From contig JAIXQA010000072.1 of assembly GCA_027485915.1 (NCBI GenBank), positions 1 to 42,007 of the forward strand: DNA of 42,007 bases, written 5' to 3'. The number at the start of each line of letters is the position of its first letter. Within the stretch, counting starts at the first letter, position 1. A program made the position numbers and the translations under genes. The notes under the pieces were generated by a model. It saw nothing but the letters and a program-made list of their open reading frames with translations. It ran no database searches and was not told the origin of the DNA. This DNA comes from Alphaproteobacteria bacterium (lineage in GTDB: Bacteria; Pseudomonadota; Alphaproteobacteria; Caulobacterales; Aquidulcibacteraceae). Shown here one piece after another: positions 1-9,068 of this stretch.

Positions 1-280
1 GTTTGCGTCGTATTCCGGGCCAGTCCGTTAATCTGGCCCACTCTATTTGGCGCGGACCACGCGCCCCGGCCCCTCTGCTTGCTCTAGCCAAGCACAAGGC
101 ACACCCCCGGTGGTTTTCCACGCGGGGCTATGGGTGTTGGGGGAGGGGAAGGCATAGATGCGTAAAACCTAAAAGATCGCGTTGCGAAGCCTTTCATCGT
201 GCGCATCAACGCGCCTTTACACCTGGCTCCCTTACCGCGCCTCCTTCGGCGGGGGTGAGAAGATAGGTCGACACGAAGAC
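1..280. other. Non-coding left edge rich in inverted repeats
   Basis: No convincing gene is seen between the window edge and the end of metH2. The stretch is G+C rich and carries several short perfect inverted repeats: 17-23 with 33-39 (GGGCCAG/CTGGCCC), 49-54 with 60-65 (GGCGCG/CGCGCC), 77-82 with 90-95 (TGCTTG/CAAGCA), and a nested C-rich/G-rich stem around 104-127. Such a string of hairpins could be a structured RNA or the 3' untranslated region of metH2. I could not match it to tmRNA, RNase P RNA, SRP RNA or a cobalamin riboswitch by their conserved motifs. The reading frame that crosses it on the plus strand has an Arg/Pro/Ala composition typical of chance translation. Confidence 0.4.
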
Positions 281-2971
281 CTAAGCCTCTTGTATGACCT
301 TGGCTGGCTGGGAAGGGTCATAGGCCAAGATGGGGGCAAGCCAGCGTTCGGCCTCGCGCATCTCCATCCCCTTGCGGATGGCGTATTCGCTGACTTGATC
401 GCGGTCGATCCGACCGACACCAAAATACTCCGCTTGTGGATGGCTAAAATAGAGGCCGGAAACAGAGGAACCTGGCAACATGGCAAGGCTTTCGGTAAGC
501 TTCATGCCAACCTTAGCTTCTGCATCCAAGATACGGAATAGTTGATGTTTTTCGCTATGGTCTGGTTGCGCTGGATAGCCGGGCGCTGGCCGGATGCCGC
601 GGTATTTCTCGCCAATCAAATCATCCACCGCCAATTGCTCATTGGGTTCATAGCCCCAATGGTGTTTGCGCACCAATTCATGCATCCGCTCAGCGAAAGC
701 TTCTGCCAAGCGATCGCATAATGCTTGGAACAAAATGGCAGAATAGTCATCATTGGCGTCTTTAAACGCTTGGGTGCGTTCCCGCTCGCCATGGCCCGCC
801 GTGACCGCAAAGCCACCAATCCAATCATCGACGCCTTCTGGTGCGACGAAATCTGCAAGGGCTAAATTAGCGCTGCCCTCGCTTTTGATCATCTGCTGGC
901 GCAAGGTGTGGAAGGTTGTTTCGCGCTTGGTACGGGTTTCGTCTTGCCAAACGGCAATATCGTCCCCAACCCGATTGGCAGGCCAGAAACCAATCACACC
1001 TTTGGCCGTGACCCATTTTTCAGCAACCATCTTGTCGAGCATCGCGCGTGCATCGGCGTAGAGCGGTCTTGCCGCTTCACCCACAATCTCATCGTCCAAG
1101 ATGGCGGGGAATTTGCCGTGTAATTCCCAGGTGGCGAAGAACGGCGTCCAGTCAATCACAGGCACCAAATCCGCCAGTGGATAATCAACGAAAACTTGGG
1201 TGCCGATAAAGTTAGGCTTCGGCGGCTGATAGACAGAAAAGTCCAACTGAGCGGCATTAGCTCGGGCCGCTGCCAATGTCGCACGCGGGCGCTTATCTTG
1301 GCCAGCAAAATGGGCCAAGCGGGCGCGCTCTTGATCGTCGCGGGTTTCTTGGATCAAATCTTGACGATCGTCGCCCAACAGCTTTTGCACAACAGGCACG
1401 GCGCGACTGGCGTCGGTCACATAAAGCACAGGGCCCTTATAATTGGGCGCAATCTTCACAGCCGTATGTGTGCGCGAGGTGGTTGCCCCGCCAATCAACA
1501 AAGGCATATCGCCAAAGCCTTGCCGCTCCATCTCACTTGCCACCCAGCTCATCTCGTCCAAGGAGGGCGTGATCAGGCCGGACAGGCCGATGATGTCGAC
1601 CTTATGCTCTCGGGCGGCTTCAAGAATTTTCTCGCAGCTAACCATGACGCCCAGATCGACGACATCAAAGCCGTTACATTGCAGCACGACGCCCACAATA
1701 TTCTTCCCAATATCATGCACATCGCCCTTCACGGTCGCCATCAGGACTTTACCCGCGGCTTGATCTTGCGTGCCAAGGCGCAACTTCTCTTCTTCCATAT
1801 AAGGCAGGAGATGGGCGACTGCTTGTTTCATCACGCGGGCAGATTTCACCACTTGCGGCAAGAACATTTTGCCCGAACCAAAGAGGTCACCAACCACATT
1901 CATCCCGTCCATCAACGGGCCTTCAATCACGTGCAAAGGCCGCTCAGCTTCGAGGCGGGCGGCTTCGGTATCTTCAACAATGAATTCGGTGATGCCATGA
2001 ACGAGAGAATGTGCCAGCCGCTCACGAACCGGCGCTTCTCGCCACGTCATGTCCTTTACGGCTGCCTTCTGCCCTTCCTTGCCACGATAATTCTCAGCCG
2101 TCTCCAGCAATCGCTCTGTCGAGTCGGCGCGACGGTTTAGGATCACATCTTCGCACCGTTCGCGAAGTTCCAGATCGATGGAATCATACACCGCCAATTG
2201 GCCAGCGTTCACAATCCCCATGTCCATGCCTGCTTTGATGGCATGATAGAGGAAGACGGCATGCATGGCTTCGCGCACTGGCTCATTCCCCCGGAACGAG
2301 AAGGAGACGTTGGACACCCCGCCCGACACATGGGCGTGGGGTAAGGTTTCACGAATGATCCGTGTCGCCTCAATAAAGGCGACGCCATAATCATTATGCT
2401 CTTCAATGCCGGTCGCAACCGCAAAGATATTTGGGTCGAAAATGATGTCTTCGGGTGGGAAGTCGAGCTTATCGCGCAAGAGGTGATAGGCGCGGGTACA
2501 GATCTCAACTTTGCGATCGACCGTATCGGCTTGGCCCAATTCATCAAAGGCCATCACGACAGCGGCAGCCCCATAGCGGCGAACCTTCTTGGCTTGCGCC
2601 AAGAATTGGGCTTCGCCCTCTTTCATCGAAATAGAGTTCACGATCGGCTTGCCTTGGGTGCATTTCAGGCCGGCCTCGATGATTTCCCACTTAGAGCTAT
2701 CGATCATCAAGGGCACTTTGGCGATATCAGGCTCAACCGAAATCAGATTCAAGAAGGTCGTCATCGCTTTGACGCCATCGATCAGCGCCGCATCCATATT
2801 GATGTCGAGCACATTTGCCCCACTCTCAACCTGTTGCAACGCAACCGCCAAAGCGGCCGTATAGTCATCATTCTCAATGAGCTTACGGAACTTGGCCGAG
2901 CCGGTCACATTGGTCCGCTCACCGACGATGACGAAATTTGAAAAGGGATTGTTCAAAGTGTTCTCGATCAC
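281..2971 (-). CDS. metH: Methionine synthase, folate/cobalamin/activation half (MetH2)
   Basis: This is the C-terminal three-module part of cobalamin-dependent methionine synthase. It takes the methyl group from 5-methyltetrahydrofolate onto cob(I)alamin and passes it to homocysteine held by the separate MetH1 protein. The 896 residues read in order as a pterin-binding barrel (about 1-290), the cobalamin cap and Rossmann domain (about 300-540), and the AdoMet-dependent reactivation domain (about 580-890). The B12 signature DVHDIG is at 417-422, with His419 as the expected lower cobalt ligand, followed by GLSGLITPS and GGATTS. The activation domain has the RPAPGYP motif near 793-799. The start is GTG at 2971, overlapping the metH1 stop as GTGA, so translation is probably coupled. 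A split metH is common in Alphaproteobacteria. It is the last gene of the operon. Confidence 0.95.
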   Translation of the reverse strand: MIENTLNNPFSNFVIVGERTNVTGSAKFRKLIENDDYTAALAVALQQVESGANVLDINMDAALIDGVKAMTTFLNLISVEPDIAKVPLMIDSSKWEIIEAGLKCTQGKPIVNSISMKEGEAQFLAQAKKVRRYGAAAVVMAFDELGQADTVDRKVEICTRAYHLLRDKLDFPPEDIIFDPNIFAVATGIEEHNDYGVAFIEATRIIRETLPHAHVSGGVSNVSFSFRGNEPVREAMHAVFLYHAIKAGMDMGIVNAGQLAVYDSIDLELRERCEDVILNRRADSTERLLETAENYRGKEGQKAAVKDMTWREAPVRERLAHSLVHGITEFIVEDTEAARLEAERPLHVIEGPLMDGMNVVGDLFGSGKMFLPQVVKSARVMKQAVAHLLPYMEEEKLRLGTQDQAAGKVLMATVKGDVHDIGKNIVGVVLQCNGFDVVDLGVMVSCEKILEAAREHKVDIIGLSGLITPSLDEMSWVASEMERQGFGDMPLLIGGATTSRTHTAVKIAPNYKGPVLYVTDASRAVPVVQKLLGDDRQDLIQETRDDQERARLAHFAGQDKRPRATLAAARANAAQLDFSVYQPPKPNFIGTQVFVDYPLADLVPVIDWTPFFATWELHGKFPAILDDEIVGEAARPLYADARAMLDKMVAEKWVTAKGVIGFWPANRVGDDIAVWQDETRTKRETTFHTLRQQMIKSEGSANLALADFVAPEGVDDWIGGFAVTAGHGERERTQAFKDANDDYSAILFQALCDRLAEAFAERMHELVRKHHWGYEPNEQLAVDDLIGEKYRGIRPAPGYPAQPDHSEKHQLFRILDAEAKVGMKLTESLAMLPGSSVSGLYFSHPQAEYFGVGRIDRDQVSEYAIRKGMEMREAERWLAPILAYDPSQPAKVIQEA

Positions 2972-4038
2972 GCTGCAGCAGTAAAGGGTTCAAGGCCCGA
3001 AAGCCTCAAGGCGGTTTGGATCACGGGGGCGACGCGCGGCTTACCATGGCTGGCGGCATGGGCGATATGATGGATATGGTCCGGTGTCGTCCCACAGCAG
3101 CCGCCCATCACATTGACCAAGCCCTCTTGTGCCCAAGGCGTCATGGTGTGGCACATATCATCTGGCGTCTCATCATAGCCGCCAAAGGCATTGGGCAGGC
3201 CCGCATTGGGATACACCGAAACCCGGCACGTAGCCACGCGCGACAGCTCTGCCAAAAAGGGGCGCATTTCGTTGGGGCCCAAGGCGCAATTGAGGCCGAT
3301 TGACCAAGGATTCACGTGGCGCACCGCATTCCAGAAGGCTTCTACGGTCTGACCCGATAAAGTTCGCCCAGAGCGATCCGTAATCGTCCCCGAAATCATG
3401 ATGGGCACCGCCTCGCCACGTTCTTCCAAAACTTCGGAAATCGCATAGAGCGCGGCTTTGGCCACCAAAGTATCAAAAATGGTCTCAACCATCAAAAAGT
3501 CGACACCGCCGTCGAGGAGACCGAGCGTCTGCTCACGATAAGCAACAACCATTTCATCAAAGGAAGCCGCACGATAGCTTGGATCATTGACATCAGGAGA
3601 TAAGGACAATGTTTTATTGGTTGGCCCAATCGAGCCAACAACCGCTTTGGGTGCATCGGCTGTTTCAAAAGCCAAACAGGCTTGGCGGGCAAGCTTGGCT
3701 GCCTCAAAATTCAGCTCATAGGCAAGGGGCTCAAGCGCATAATCGGCTTGGCTAATCGTGGTCGCATTAAAGCTATTGGTGGAGATAAGGTCTGCACCAG
3801 CCTTCAGAAAGGCCTCATGAATGCCGATGATCAGATCTGGCTTAGTGATCACCAACAGATCATTATTGCCCTTCAGCGGATGACCGTGATCGGCAAAGCG
3901 GGAGCCGCGATAATCATCTTCTTCCAGCTTAAACGTCTGAATCATTGTGCCCATAGCACCATCCAAAATCAGGATACGTTCCTGAGCGATGGACTCGATC
4001 TTGGCCAAACGGTCTTGGCGGCTTGGAAAATGGGTCAT
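2968..4038 (-). CDS. metH: Methionine synthase, homocysteine-binding half (MetH1)
   Basis: This is the homocysteine S-methyltransferase module of methionine synthase as a separate protein of 356 residues. It binds zinc and homocysteine and receives the methyl group from methylcobalamin on MetH2. The barrel begins with [11 protein letters not shown]. The zinc cysteines are visible as GLNCALG and, near the C-terminus, GGCCGTTP, which give the three thiolate ligands expected for the family. I chose ATG at 4038 because it overlaps the metF stop as ATGA. The longer reading frame to 4164 would run into metF and its extra residues do not resemble the family. Downstream it overlaps metH2 by four bases. 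MetH1 and MetH2 must work together, as neither alone has all modules. Confidence 0.95.
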   Translation of the reverse strand: MTHFPSRQDRLAKIESIAQERILILDGAMGTMIQTFKLEEDDYRGSRFADHGHPLKGNNDLLVITKPDLIIGIHEAFLKAGADLISTNSFNATTISQADYALEPLAYELNFEAAKLARQACLAFETADAPKAVVGSIGPTNKTLSLSPDVNDPSYRAASFDEMVVAYREQTLGLLDGGVDFLMVETIFDTLVAKAALYAISEVLEERGEAVPIMISGTITDRSGRTLSGQTVEAFWNAVRHVNPWSIGLNCALGPNEMRPFLAELSRVATCRVSVYPNAGLPNAFGGYDETPDDMCHTMTPWAQEGLVNVMGGCCGTTPDHIHHIAHAASHGKPRVAPVIQTALRLSGLEPFTAAA

Positions 4039-4907
4039 GCCGCATCCTTCTCGGTGACAGGTGTTTTCAAACCCAACCGCCGACACGTGGCCAGCGCCAA
4101 CTCTGCGCGGTTGAGAGTATAAAAATGGAAACGGTCGACGCCTTCGGCTTGCAACTTCAAGCAAAGGTCAGCTGCGACAGAAGCGGCCACCATGTCGCGA
4201 ACCTCTGGGCTTTGGTCGAGGCCCTCAAAGGCTTGTGCAAACCAAGCTGGGATGCTGGTCCCGGTCGACGTCGCCATGCGTGTGTAGCCCGCAACATTGC
4301 CAACGGGCATGATGCCGGGCAGCAAGGGGATGGTAATGCCAGCCTTGGCGGCTGCATCACGGAAGCGCAAATAGACCTCCGCCTCACAAAAGAATTGACT
4401 GATGGCCCGTGTCGCACCTGCGTCAATCTTGGCTTTCAACACATCAATATCATGGTTTAGGCTCGGACTTTCAGGATGTTTCTCAGGATAGAAACTGACC
4501 GACACGTCAAAATCTGCAATGCGGCGCGCCGCCGCAGTCACTTCGGTGGCATTGACATAACCATCTGGATGCGGCTGAAACTGGGTGCCGACACCTGTTG
4601 GGGGGTCGCCACGAAGGGCAACAATATGGCGCACACCTGCTGCCCAATATTCGCGCAAAACCTCATCAACTTCAGCCTTTGACGCAGCAACACAGGTAAG
4701 GTGGGCCGCTGGCTGCAAACTGGTTTCGTCCAAAATGCGTTTGACGGTGCGGTGCGTACGTTCACGGGTAGAGCCACCGGCACCATAAGTCACCGATACA
4801 AAGTCTGGCGATAGGGGTGCTAAGCGGGAAATTGCGTCCCACAGTTTGGCTTCCATCGCCTCTGATTTCGGCGGGAAAAACTCAAAAGAAATCGTGGGAT
4901 GGTTCAT
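4035..4907 (-). CDS. metF: 5,10-methylenetetrahydrofolate reductase MetF
   Basis: This flavoenzyme makes 5-methyltetrahydrofolate, the methyl donor used by the MetH pair encoded just downstream. It has 290 residues, the normal length for a bacterial MetF. Visible family motifs are FEFFPPK near the N-terminus (the Glu is the catalytic acid), SVTYGAGGS, LRGDPP, YPEKHPE, ISQFF and the late HFYTLNR. Start ATG at 4907 overlaps the sahR stop as ATGA, and its own stop overlaps the metH1 start the same way. It therefore sits in the middle of a translationally coupled four-gene operon and should share the promoter and operator in front of sahR. Confidence 0.96.
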   Translation of the reverse strand: MNHPTISFEFFPPKSEAMEAKLWDAISRLAPLSPDFVSVTYGAGGSTRERTHRTVKRILDETSLQPAAHLTCVAASKAEVDEVLREYWAAGVRHIVALRGDPPTGVGTQFQPHPDGYVNATEVTAAARRIADFDVSVSFYPEKHPESPSLNHDIDVLKAKIDAGATRAISQFFCEAEVYLRFRDAAAKAGITIPLLPGIMPVGNVAGYTRMATSTGTSIPAWFAQAFEGLDQSPEVRDMVAASVAADLCLKLQAEGVDRFHFYTLNRAELALATCRRLGLKTPVTEKDAA

Positions 4908-5896
4908 GATGTGATCCTAGAAACTAAAGGTTCGTTTGCGGATACGGTCGAAGCCGGATTATGCAATGCGGCCTTCCACAATGTGACTGCAAGCCCAGAC
5001 TGACCCGCCTCAGGGGCAATATGCTCAACCGTGTCCACAACGAGGCCAAACTGCTCGCACCAAGTTGAAACTTCATGGTCGGCAAAGCCTAAGCGACGAT
5101 GCGCATGGGCTTGGCGAAGTTCTTCAAAGGCGTGCGGTGCAAAATCTGCAATCAACAAAGTGCCCCCAGGCTTAAGGATGCGGGCGGCTTCTTTAATGGC
5201 GGCTTGGGGTTCTGGCAGATAATGCAGCACTTGGTGAATGGTGACCAGATCAGCACAATCATCAGCATAGGGCAGGCCTAAAATATCGGCTTGCCGGACA
5301 GAAGCCTGTCCGCTGCCTGTGTCATCCAAGCGCGCGCGGGCAAGGGCCAGCATCTTGCGACTGGAATCCACACCTTCCGCACGGCGTGCCTGCGGGGCAA
5401 ATAGTTCGATCATGCGGCCTGTGCCAGATCCCAAATCAATATGGAGACCAAACTTCTGCCCTGCGACGGCCTCTACCAAGCGCGCTTCAACCAAGGCCTC
5501 TGGCTGATGCAACCGCCGTAATGCGTGCCATTCATCTGCCGCTGCTTCAAAGTATGCACGCGCAACTTCTTCTCGCTGGACTTGCACCTGCGCTAACCGT
5601 TCGAGGTCCCGCAGAAGCACAGAATCATCCTTATCCACCTCCCCCAAGATGGCGCGGATAATACGCCCTGCAGATCCATCAGTTTTTAAGCGAAAGAATA
5701 CCCATGCACCTTCAGGTCGACGTTCAAGCAAGCCTGCTTCGGCTAAAAGCTTTAGATGGCGCGAGACCCGCGGCTGGCTTTGGTTCAGCACAGTCGACAT
5801 TTCTCCAGCCGCTAATTCGCCACGCGCCAACAGAACCAAAATCCGCAAACGCGTTGGTTCCCCGATGGCTCTGACGATGTCGACAATCGTATCCAT
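4904..5896 (-). CDS. sahR: SahR-type ArsR regulator with SAM-methyltransferase-like sensor domain
   Basis: This 330-residue protein joins an ArsR-type winged helix (about 1-85, recognition region around QSQPRVSRHLKLL) to a class I methyltransferase fold (about 140-300). The cofactor-binding motif IDLGSGTG is at 153-160, and a later LPEP/LKPGG region is typical of this fold. This architecture matches SahR, an ArsR-family repressor that senses S-adenosylhomocysteine through a methylase-related domain and controls SAM-cycle genes (ahcY, metE/metH, metF, metK). Its place as first gene before metF-metH1-metH2, with a 4-base overlap, fits that role. Family knowledge predicts repression relieved by S-adenosylhomocysteine; nothing in the sequence proves the ligand. 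It could instead be an active methyltransferase, which I consider less likely in this context. Confidence 0.85.
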   Translation of the reverse strand: MDTIVDIVRAIGEPTRLRILVLLARGELAAGEMSTVLNQSQPRVSRHLKLLAEAGLLERRPEGAWVFFRLKTDGSAGRIIRAILGEVDKDDSVLLRDLERLAQVQVQREEVARAYFEAAADEWHALRRLHQPEALVEARLVEAVAGQKFGLHIDLGSGTGRMIELFAPQARRAEGVDSSRKMLALARARLDDTGSGQASVRQADILGLPYADDCADLVTIHQVLHYLPEPQAAIKEAARILKPGGTLLIADFAPHAFEELRQAHAHRRLGFADHEVSTWCEQFGLVVDTVEHIAPEAGQSGLAVTLWKAALHNPASTVSANEPLVSRITS

Positions 5897-5915
5897 GCTT
5901 TATCCTAACATGAAG

Positions 5916-5935
5916 ATATAAACATATCTTTATAT
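5916..5935. promoter_or_regulatory. Candidate SahR operator (20-bp palindrome)
   Basis: ATATAAACATATCTTTATAT is self-complementary at 18 of 20 positions. It lies 20-39 bp in front of the sahR start, covering the -10 element and part of the spacer of the predicted operon promoter. A regulator bound there would block transcription of sahR and the met genes, giving autoregulation. The link to SahR is inferred from position and symmetry; I did not compare it with a published motif. Confidence 0.6.
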
Positions 5936-5945
5936 GATATGGCAA
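5917..5945 (-). promoter_or_regulatory. Predicted promoter of the sahR-metF-metH1-metH2 operon
   Basis: On the minus strand TTGCCA (5940-5945) and TTTATA (5917-5922) are separated by 17 bases, a reasonable housekeeping-sigma promoter. The -10 box falls inside the 20-bp palindrome, as expected for a repressed promoter. The A+T-rich block stands out from its G+C-richer surroundings. Confidence 0.45.
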
Positions 5946-6010
5946 GGACTTTATGCGACTGCACAGAGAAAGGTGTTTGAAGTCGCGAAAAACCTCCATA
6001 CAGAGTTCTC

Positions 6011-6478
6011 ATGACAGAAGCTATGCCACAGCCCTTCCCAGTAACAATTCACACCGATGGTGCCTGCTCAGGCAATCCCGGGCCCGGCGGATGGGGGGCG
6101 ATTCTGCAATTCAATGGCAATGAGAAAGAAATTTTTGGCGGGGAAACGCCAACGACCAATAATCGCATGGAGTTGATGGCCGCAATCATGGCGTTAGAGA
6201 GCCTTAAGCGCCCCTGCCCGGTCATTCTATACACCGACAGCCAATATGTGCGTCAAGGGATTACCGAATGGATCCATGGCTGGAAGAAGCGGCAATGGCG
6301 CAAGGCCGATGGAAAGCCTGTGCTCAATGCCGATCTTTGGCAGCGCCTCGACCTAGCCAATAAGTCACACAAAGTAGATTGGCGGTGGGTCAAAGGCCAC
6401 GCTGGTGACCCCATGAATGAGCGCGCAGACGCTCTGGCCCGTCAAGGCACAGAGCTTGCCCGCTCCCAAAAGGCCTAG
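6011..6478 (+). CDS. rnhA: Ribonuclease HI
   Basis: This enzyme cleaves the RNA strand of RNA-DNA hybrids in the cytoplasm, removing primers and R-loops. The 155-residue protein has the full RNase HI set: Asp16 in [11 protein letters not shown], Glu54 in NNRMEL, Asp76 in YTDSQYV, and Asp140 in NERADALA, with the helper His130 in VKGHAG. The basic WKKRQWRK stretch is the handle region of E. coli-type enzymes. It is divergent from sahR. Its TAG stop overlaps the stop of ilvD on the other strand within a CTAG tetranucleotide. An alternative in-frame ATG lies four codons downstream of the chosen start. Confidence 0.96.
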   Translation: MTEAMPQPFPVTIHTDGACSGNPGPGGWGAILQFNGNEKEIFGGETPTTNNRMELMAAIMALESLKRPCPVILYTDSQYVRQGITEWIHGWKKRQWRKADGKPVLNADLWQRLDLANKSHKVDWRWVKGHAGDPMNERADALARQGTELARSQKA

Positions 6479-8199
6479 ATATCCGCATACATATGGGTTT
6501 CGGCGGCTGCCCCTTCATGGGTCACAGCCCCCAAATAGGCTGGGCCGACCAATTTTGCGTATTTGGCAATCGCACCGGAATTATAATTGGTCTTACGGGG
6601 TTTCCAAGCAGCGCGACGCTGCGCCAGAACTTTCTCTGAGACCTCCAGATCAATCGTTCCAGCTTGTGCGTCAATCGCGATCATGTCGCCATTCTCAACC
6701 AAAGCGATTGGACCACCAACAGCAGCTTCTGGTCCGACGTGGCCAATACACATGCCGCGGGTTGCCCCAGAGAAACGGCCATCGGTGATGAGGGCAACAT
6801 CGCCACCGCGACCGAGGCCATAGAGGGCTGCTGTGGTCGACAACATTTCACGCATGCCAGGTCCGCCACGGGGCCCTTCATATCGAATCACCAGAACTTC
6901 ACCGGCTTCAAAGGCTTCGTTAGACACCGCTTCAAAGCACGCCTCCTCGCCATCAAACACGCGGGCTGGGCCACGGAAGGTCAAATTGGCAAGGCCAGCA
7001 ATTTTGAGCATTGCACCTTCTGGGGCCATCGAGCCCCAAAGGCCGACGACGCCGCCATTCTCGGTCAGAGGCGCTTTGACAGGGTGGATCACCTTTTGAT
7101 CCGGGTTCCACGTAACTTCTTCAATGTTTTCACCCAAGGTTTTGCCAGTCACCGTCATGCAATTGCCATCGATCAGCTTCTCATCGAGCAAGGCGCGCAA
7201 CAACATCGGCATTCCACCTGCTTCACCCATATCTTTGGCGACATATTGACCGCCTGGCTTCAAATCTGCGATCCAAGGTGTCAGCATGAAGGCATCTGCC
7301 ACATCTTTCATCGTGAACTCGATACCCGCTTCATGTGCCATAGCGGGTAAATGAAGCGCGGCATTGGTCGATCCACCGGTGGCTGCCACCACAATCGCCG
7401 CATTTACAAAGGCTTCACGGGTACAGATATCGCGAGGGCGCAAGTTACGGGCGATTAAGTCCACAACCGCATGACCGGAAGCAACGCCATAGGCATCGCG
7501 ATCCAAATAGGGAGCTGGCATCGAGGATGATAATGGCAAGCTAAGTCCAATCGCTTCAGCAACACAGGCCATGGTATTGGCAGTGAACTGGCCACCGCAA
7601 GCCCCGTCGCTGGGGCAGGCATGACGCTCGATCTCGCATAATTCTTCAAAATCCATCCGGCCAGCAGCATGGGCTCCAACAGCCTCAAACACTTCCTGAA
7701 CGGTGATATCTTTGCCTTTGTGTCGGCCAGGCAGGATGGACCCACCATAAAGAAAGACGCTGGGCACATTGAGGCGCAACATCGCCATCATCATACCGGG
7801 CAAGCTCTTGTCGCAGCCAGCAACCCCGACCAAAGCATCATAAGAATGGCCCCGGATCGAAAGTTCTACCGAATCGGCGATTACTTCGCGCGATACTAGT
7901 GAGGAACGCATCCCTTCGTGGCCCATCGCGATCCCGTCCGTAACGGTGATGGTACAAAATTCGCGCGGGGTAGCGCCGGCTTCCTTCACGCCCGCAGCCA
8001 CGGCATGGCCTTGACGCATCAAAGCCGTATTGCAAGGCGCACTCTCGTTCCAGCATGTGGCAACGCCAACAAAGGGGGCTTCAATCTCGCGCGTACCGAG
8101 GCCCATCGCATAATAATAGGAGCGGTGTGGGGCACGAGCAGCGCCTAGCGTAACGTGGCGGCTTGGCAGTCTTGATTTATCCCAGATGCGAGTGGTCAT
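6475..8199 (-). CDS. ilvD: Dihydroxy-acid dehydratase IlvD
   Basis: IlvD dehydrates 2,3-dihydroxy acids to 2-keto acids in valine, leucine and isoleucine synthesis, and depends on an iron-sulfur cluster. From the chosen start it has 574 residues. The cluster cysteines are seen in [21 protein letters not shown] and [14 protein letters not shown], a pattern like the [2Fe-2S] IlvD/EDD enzymes. I chose ATG at 8199 because GAGGA lies about 8 bases upstream on the minus strand; the reading frame extends seven residues further to a less likely start. Some relatives act on sugar acids (L-arabonate or gluconate dehydratases), so substrate is by family resemblance. It stands alone, convergent with rnhA and downstream of rlmE by about 120 bp. 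Confidence 0.9.
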   Translation of the reverse strand: MTTRIWDKSRLPSRHVTLGAARAPHRSYYYAMGLGTREIEAPFVGVATCWNESAPCNTALMRQGHAVAAGVKEAGATPREFCTITVTDGIAMGHEGMRSSLVSREVIADSVELSIRGHSYDALVGVAGCDKSLPGMMMAMLRLNVPSVFLYGGSILPGRHKGKDITVQEVFEAVGAHAAGRMDFEELCEIERHACPSDGACGGQFTANTMACVAEAIGLSLPLSSSMPAPYLDRDAYGVASGHAVVDLIARNLRPRDICTREAFVNAAIVVAATGGSTNAALHLPAMAHEAGIEFTMKDVADAFMLTPWIADLKPGGQYVAKDMGEAGGMPMLLRALLDEKLIDGNCMTVTGKTLGENIEEVTWNPDQKVIHPVKAPLTENGGVVGLWGSMAPEGAMLKIAGLANLTFRGPARVFDGEEACFEAVSNEAFEAGEVLVIRYEGPRGGPGMREMLSTTAALYGLGRGGDVALITDGRFSGATRGMCIGHVGPEAAVGGPIALVENGDMIAIDAQAGTIDLEVSEKVLAQRRAAWKPRKTNYNSGAIAKYAKLVGPAYLGAVTHEGAAAETHMYADI

Positions 8200-8321
8200 G
8201 GCTTTTCCTCTTTGGTCCACAGCCTTATGGCTCGGGATGTATTTTTTTTAAAGCGGATGAATGGTTTTGTGACCGTTTGTTGCAGGCCAAAGGGGCCGAC
8301 ACGCCCATTCTTTGAATACGC

Positions 8322-9068
8322 CTATCCCTTAAACCCAGTTGCCACCATGAACAGCTCCACACTTTCGGCGCGGCTTGAAGGTGGTTTTGCGTGGCGGACT
8401 TCTCTGAAGGACTGCTTCAAGAGTGTCAGAATCTCAGTCTCAGTACCGCCTTGGAACATTTTGGTGACAAACGCCCCACCCGGGGCCAAAACGCGCATCG
8501 CAAAATGGGCTGCGGCCTCGGATAGGGCAGCTGTGCGCAAGTGGTCGGTCTGTTTGTGCCCGACGGTATTGGCAGCCATGTCACTCATGACCAAATTGGG
8601 GGCACCGCCTAACAAATCGATGAGGTGATCTTCCATCCCCTCGGCGAGGAAGTCCCCTTGAATAATCGTGGCCCCCTCAATCGGGTCCATAGACAAAAGA
8701 TCAATACCGACGATCGCGGCCGCGCCACGGCGCGCAACAACTTGGGTCCATCCGCCGGGGGCGGCACCAAGATCAATTACGCGTCCATGATTTGGAATGA
8801 GATTGAATTTCTCATCCAATTCAATGAGTTTATATGCAGAGCGCGCACGCCATCCATCGGCGCGAGCCTTGTGGACATAGGGATCGTTTAATTGCCGTTC
8901 AAGCCAGCGGGCTGATTGTGCGGTACGATTCTTGCCCGTCTTAACTCGGGTAGGTGTGGCGCGCGTATCGGTTTGGCCGACATCAAACACCACCCGGCGC
9001 CGACGCTCTGGAAGCGCTGGTGGCGGTCCCTTCTTGGCCCATTTTCCCTTATCTTTTTCATCGCTCAT
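8322..9068 (-). CDS. rlmE: 23S rRNA 2'-O-methyltransferase RlmE (FtsJ/RrmJ)
   Basis: This enzyme methylates the ribose of the conserved uridine in the A loop of 23S rRNA (U2552 in E. coli), helping late large-subunit assembly. The 248-residue protein has a charged N-terminal tail of about 45 residues. The FtsJ fold follows, with the SAM motif VIDLGAAPGGW and the K-D-K-E tetrad: Lys80 (SAYK), Asp163 (MSDMAAN), Lys203 (FVTKMF) and Glu238 (SVELF). It starts with ATG overlapping the stop of the ppx/gppA gene as ATGA, so the two are co-translated. Confidence 0.95.
   Translation of the reverse strand: MSDEKDKGKWAKKGPPPALPERRRRVVFDVGQTDTRATPTRVKTGKNRTAQSARWLERQLNDPYVHKARADGWRARSAYKLIELDEKFNLIPNHGRVIDLGAAPGGWTQVVARRGAAAIVGIDLLSMDPIEGATIIQGDFLAEGMEDHLIDLLGGAPNLVMSDMAANTVGHKQTDHLRTAALSEAAAHFAMRVLAPGGAFVTKMFQGGTETEILTLLKQSFREVRHAKPPSSRAESVELFMVATGFKG

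Noticed and set aside
1-280. Cobalamin riboswitch near metH
   Set aside because: GGGAAGGC-like text occurs, but the conserved B12-box and the central GCCACTG region are missing and the stretch lies downstream, not upstream, of the B12-dependent gene.
1196-2140. 314-residue plus-strand frame
   Set aside because: It lies wholly inside metH2 on the opposite strand; its His/Gln/Arg-rich composition is that of a shadow frame.
8221-8321. Terminator between rlmE and ilvD
   Set aside because: Only a 4-bp GGCC/GGCC stem is present and no T run follows.
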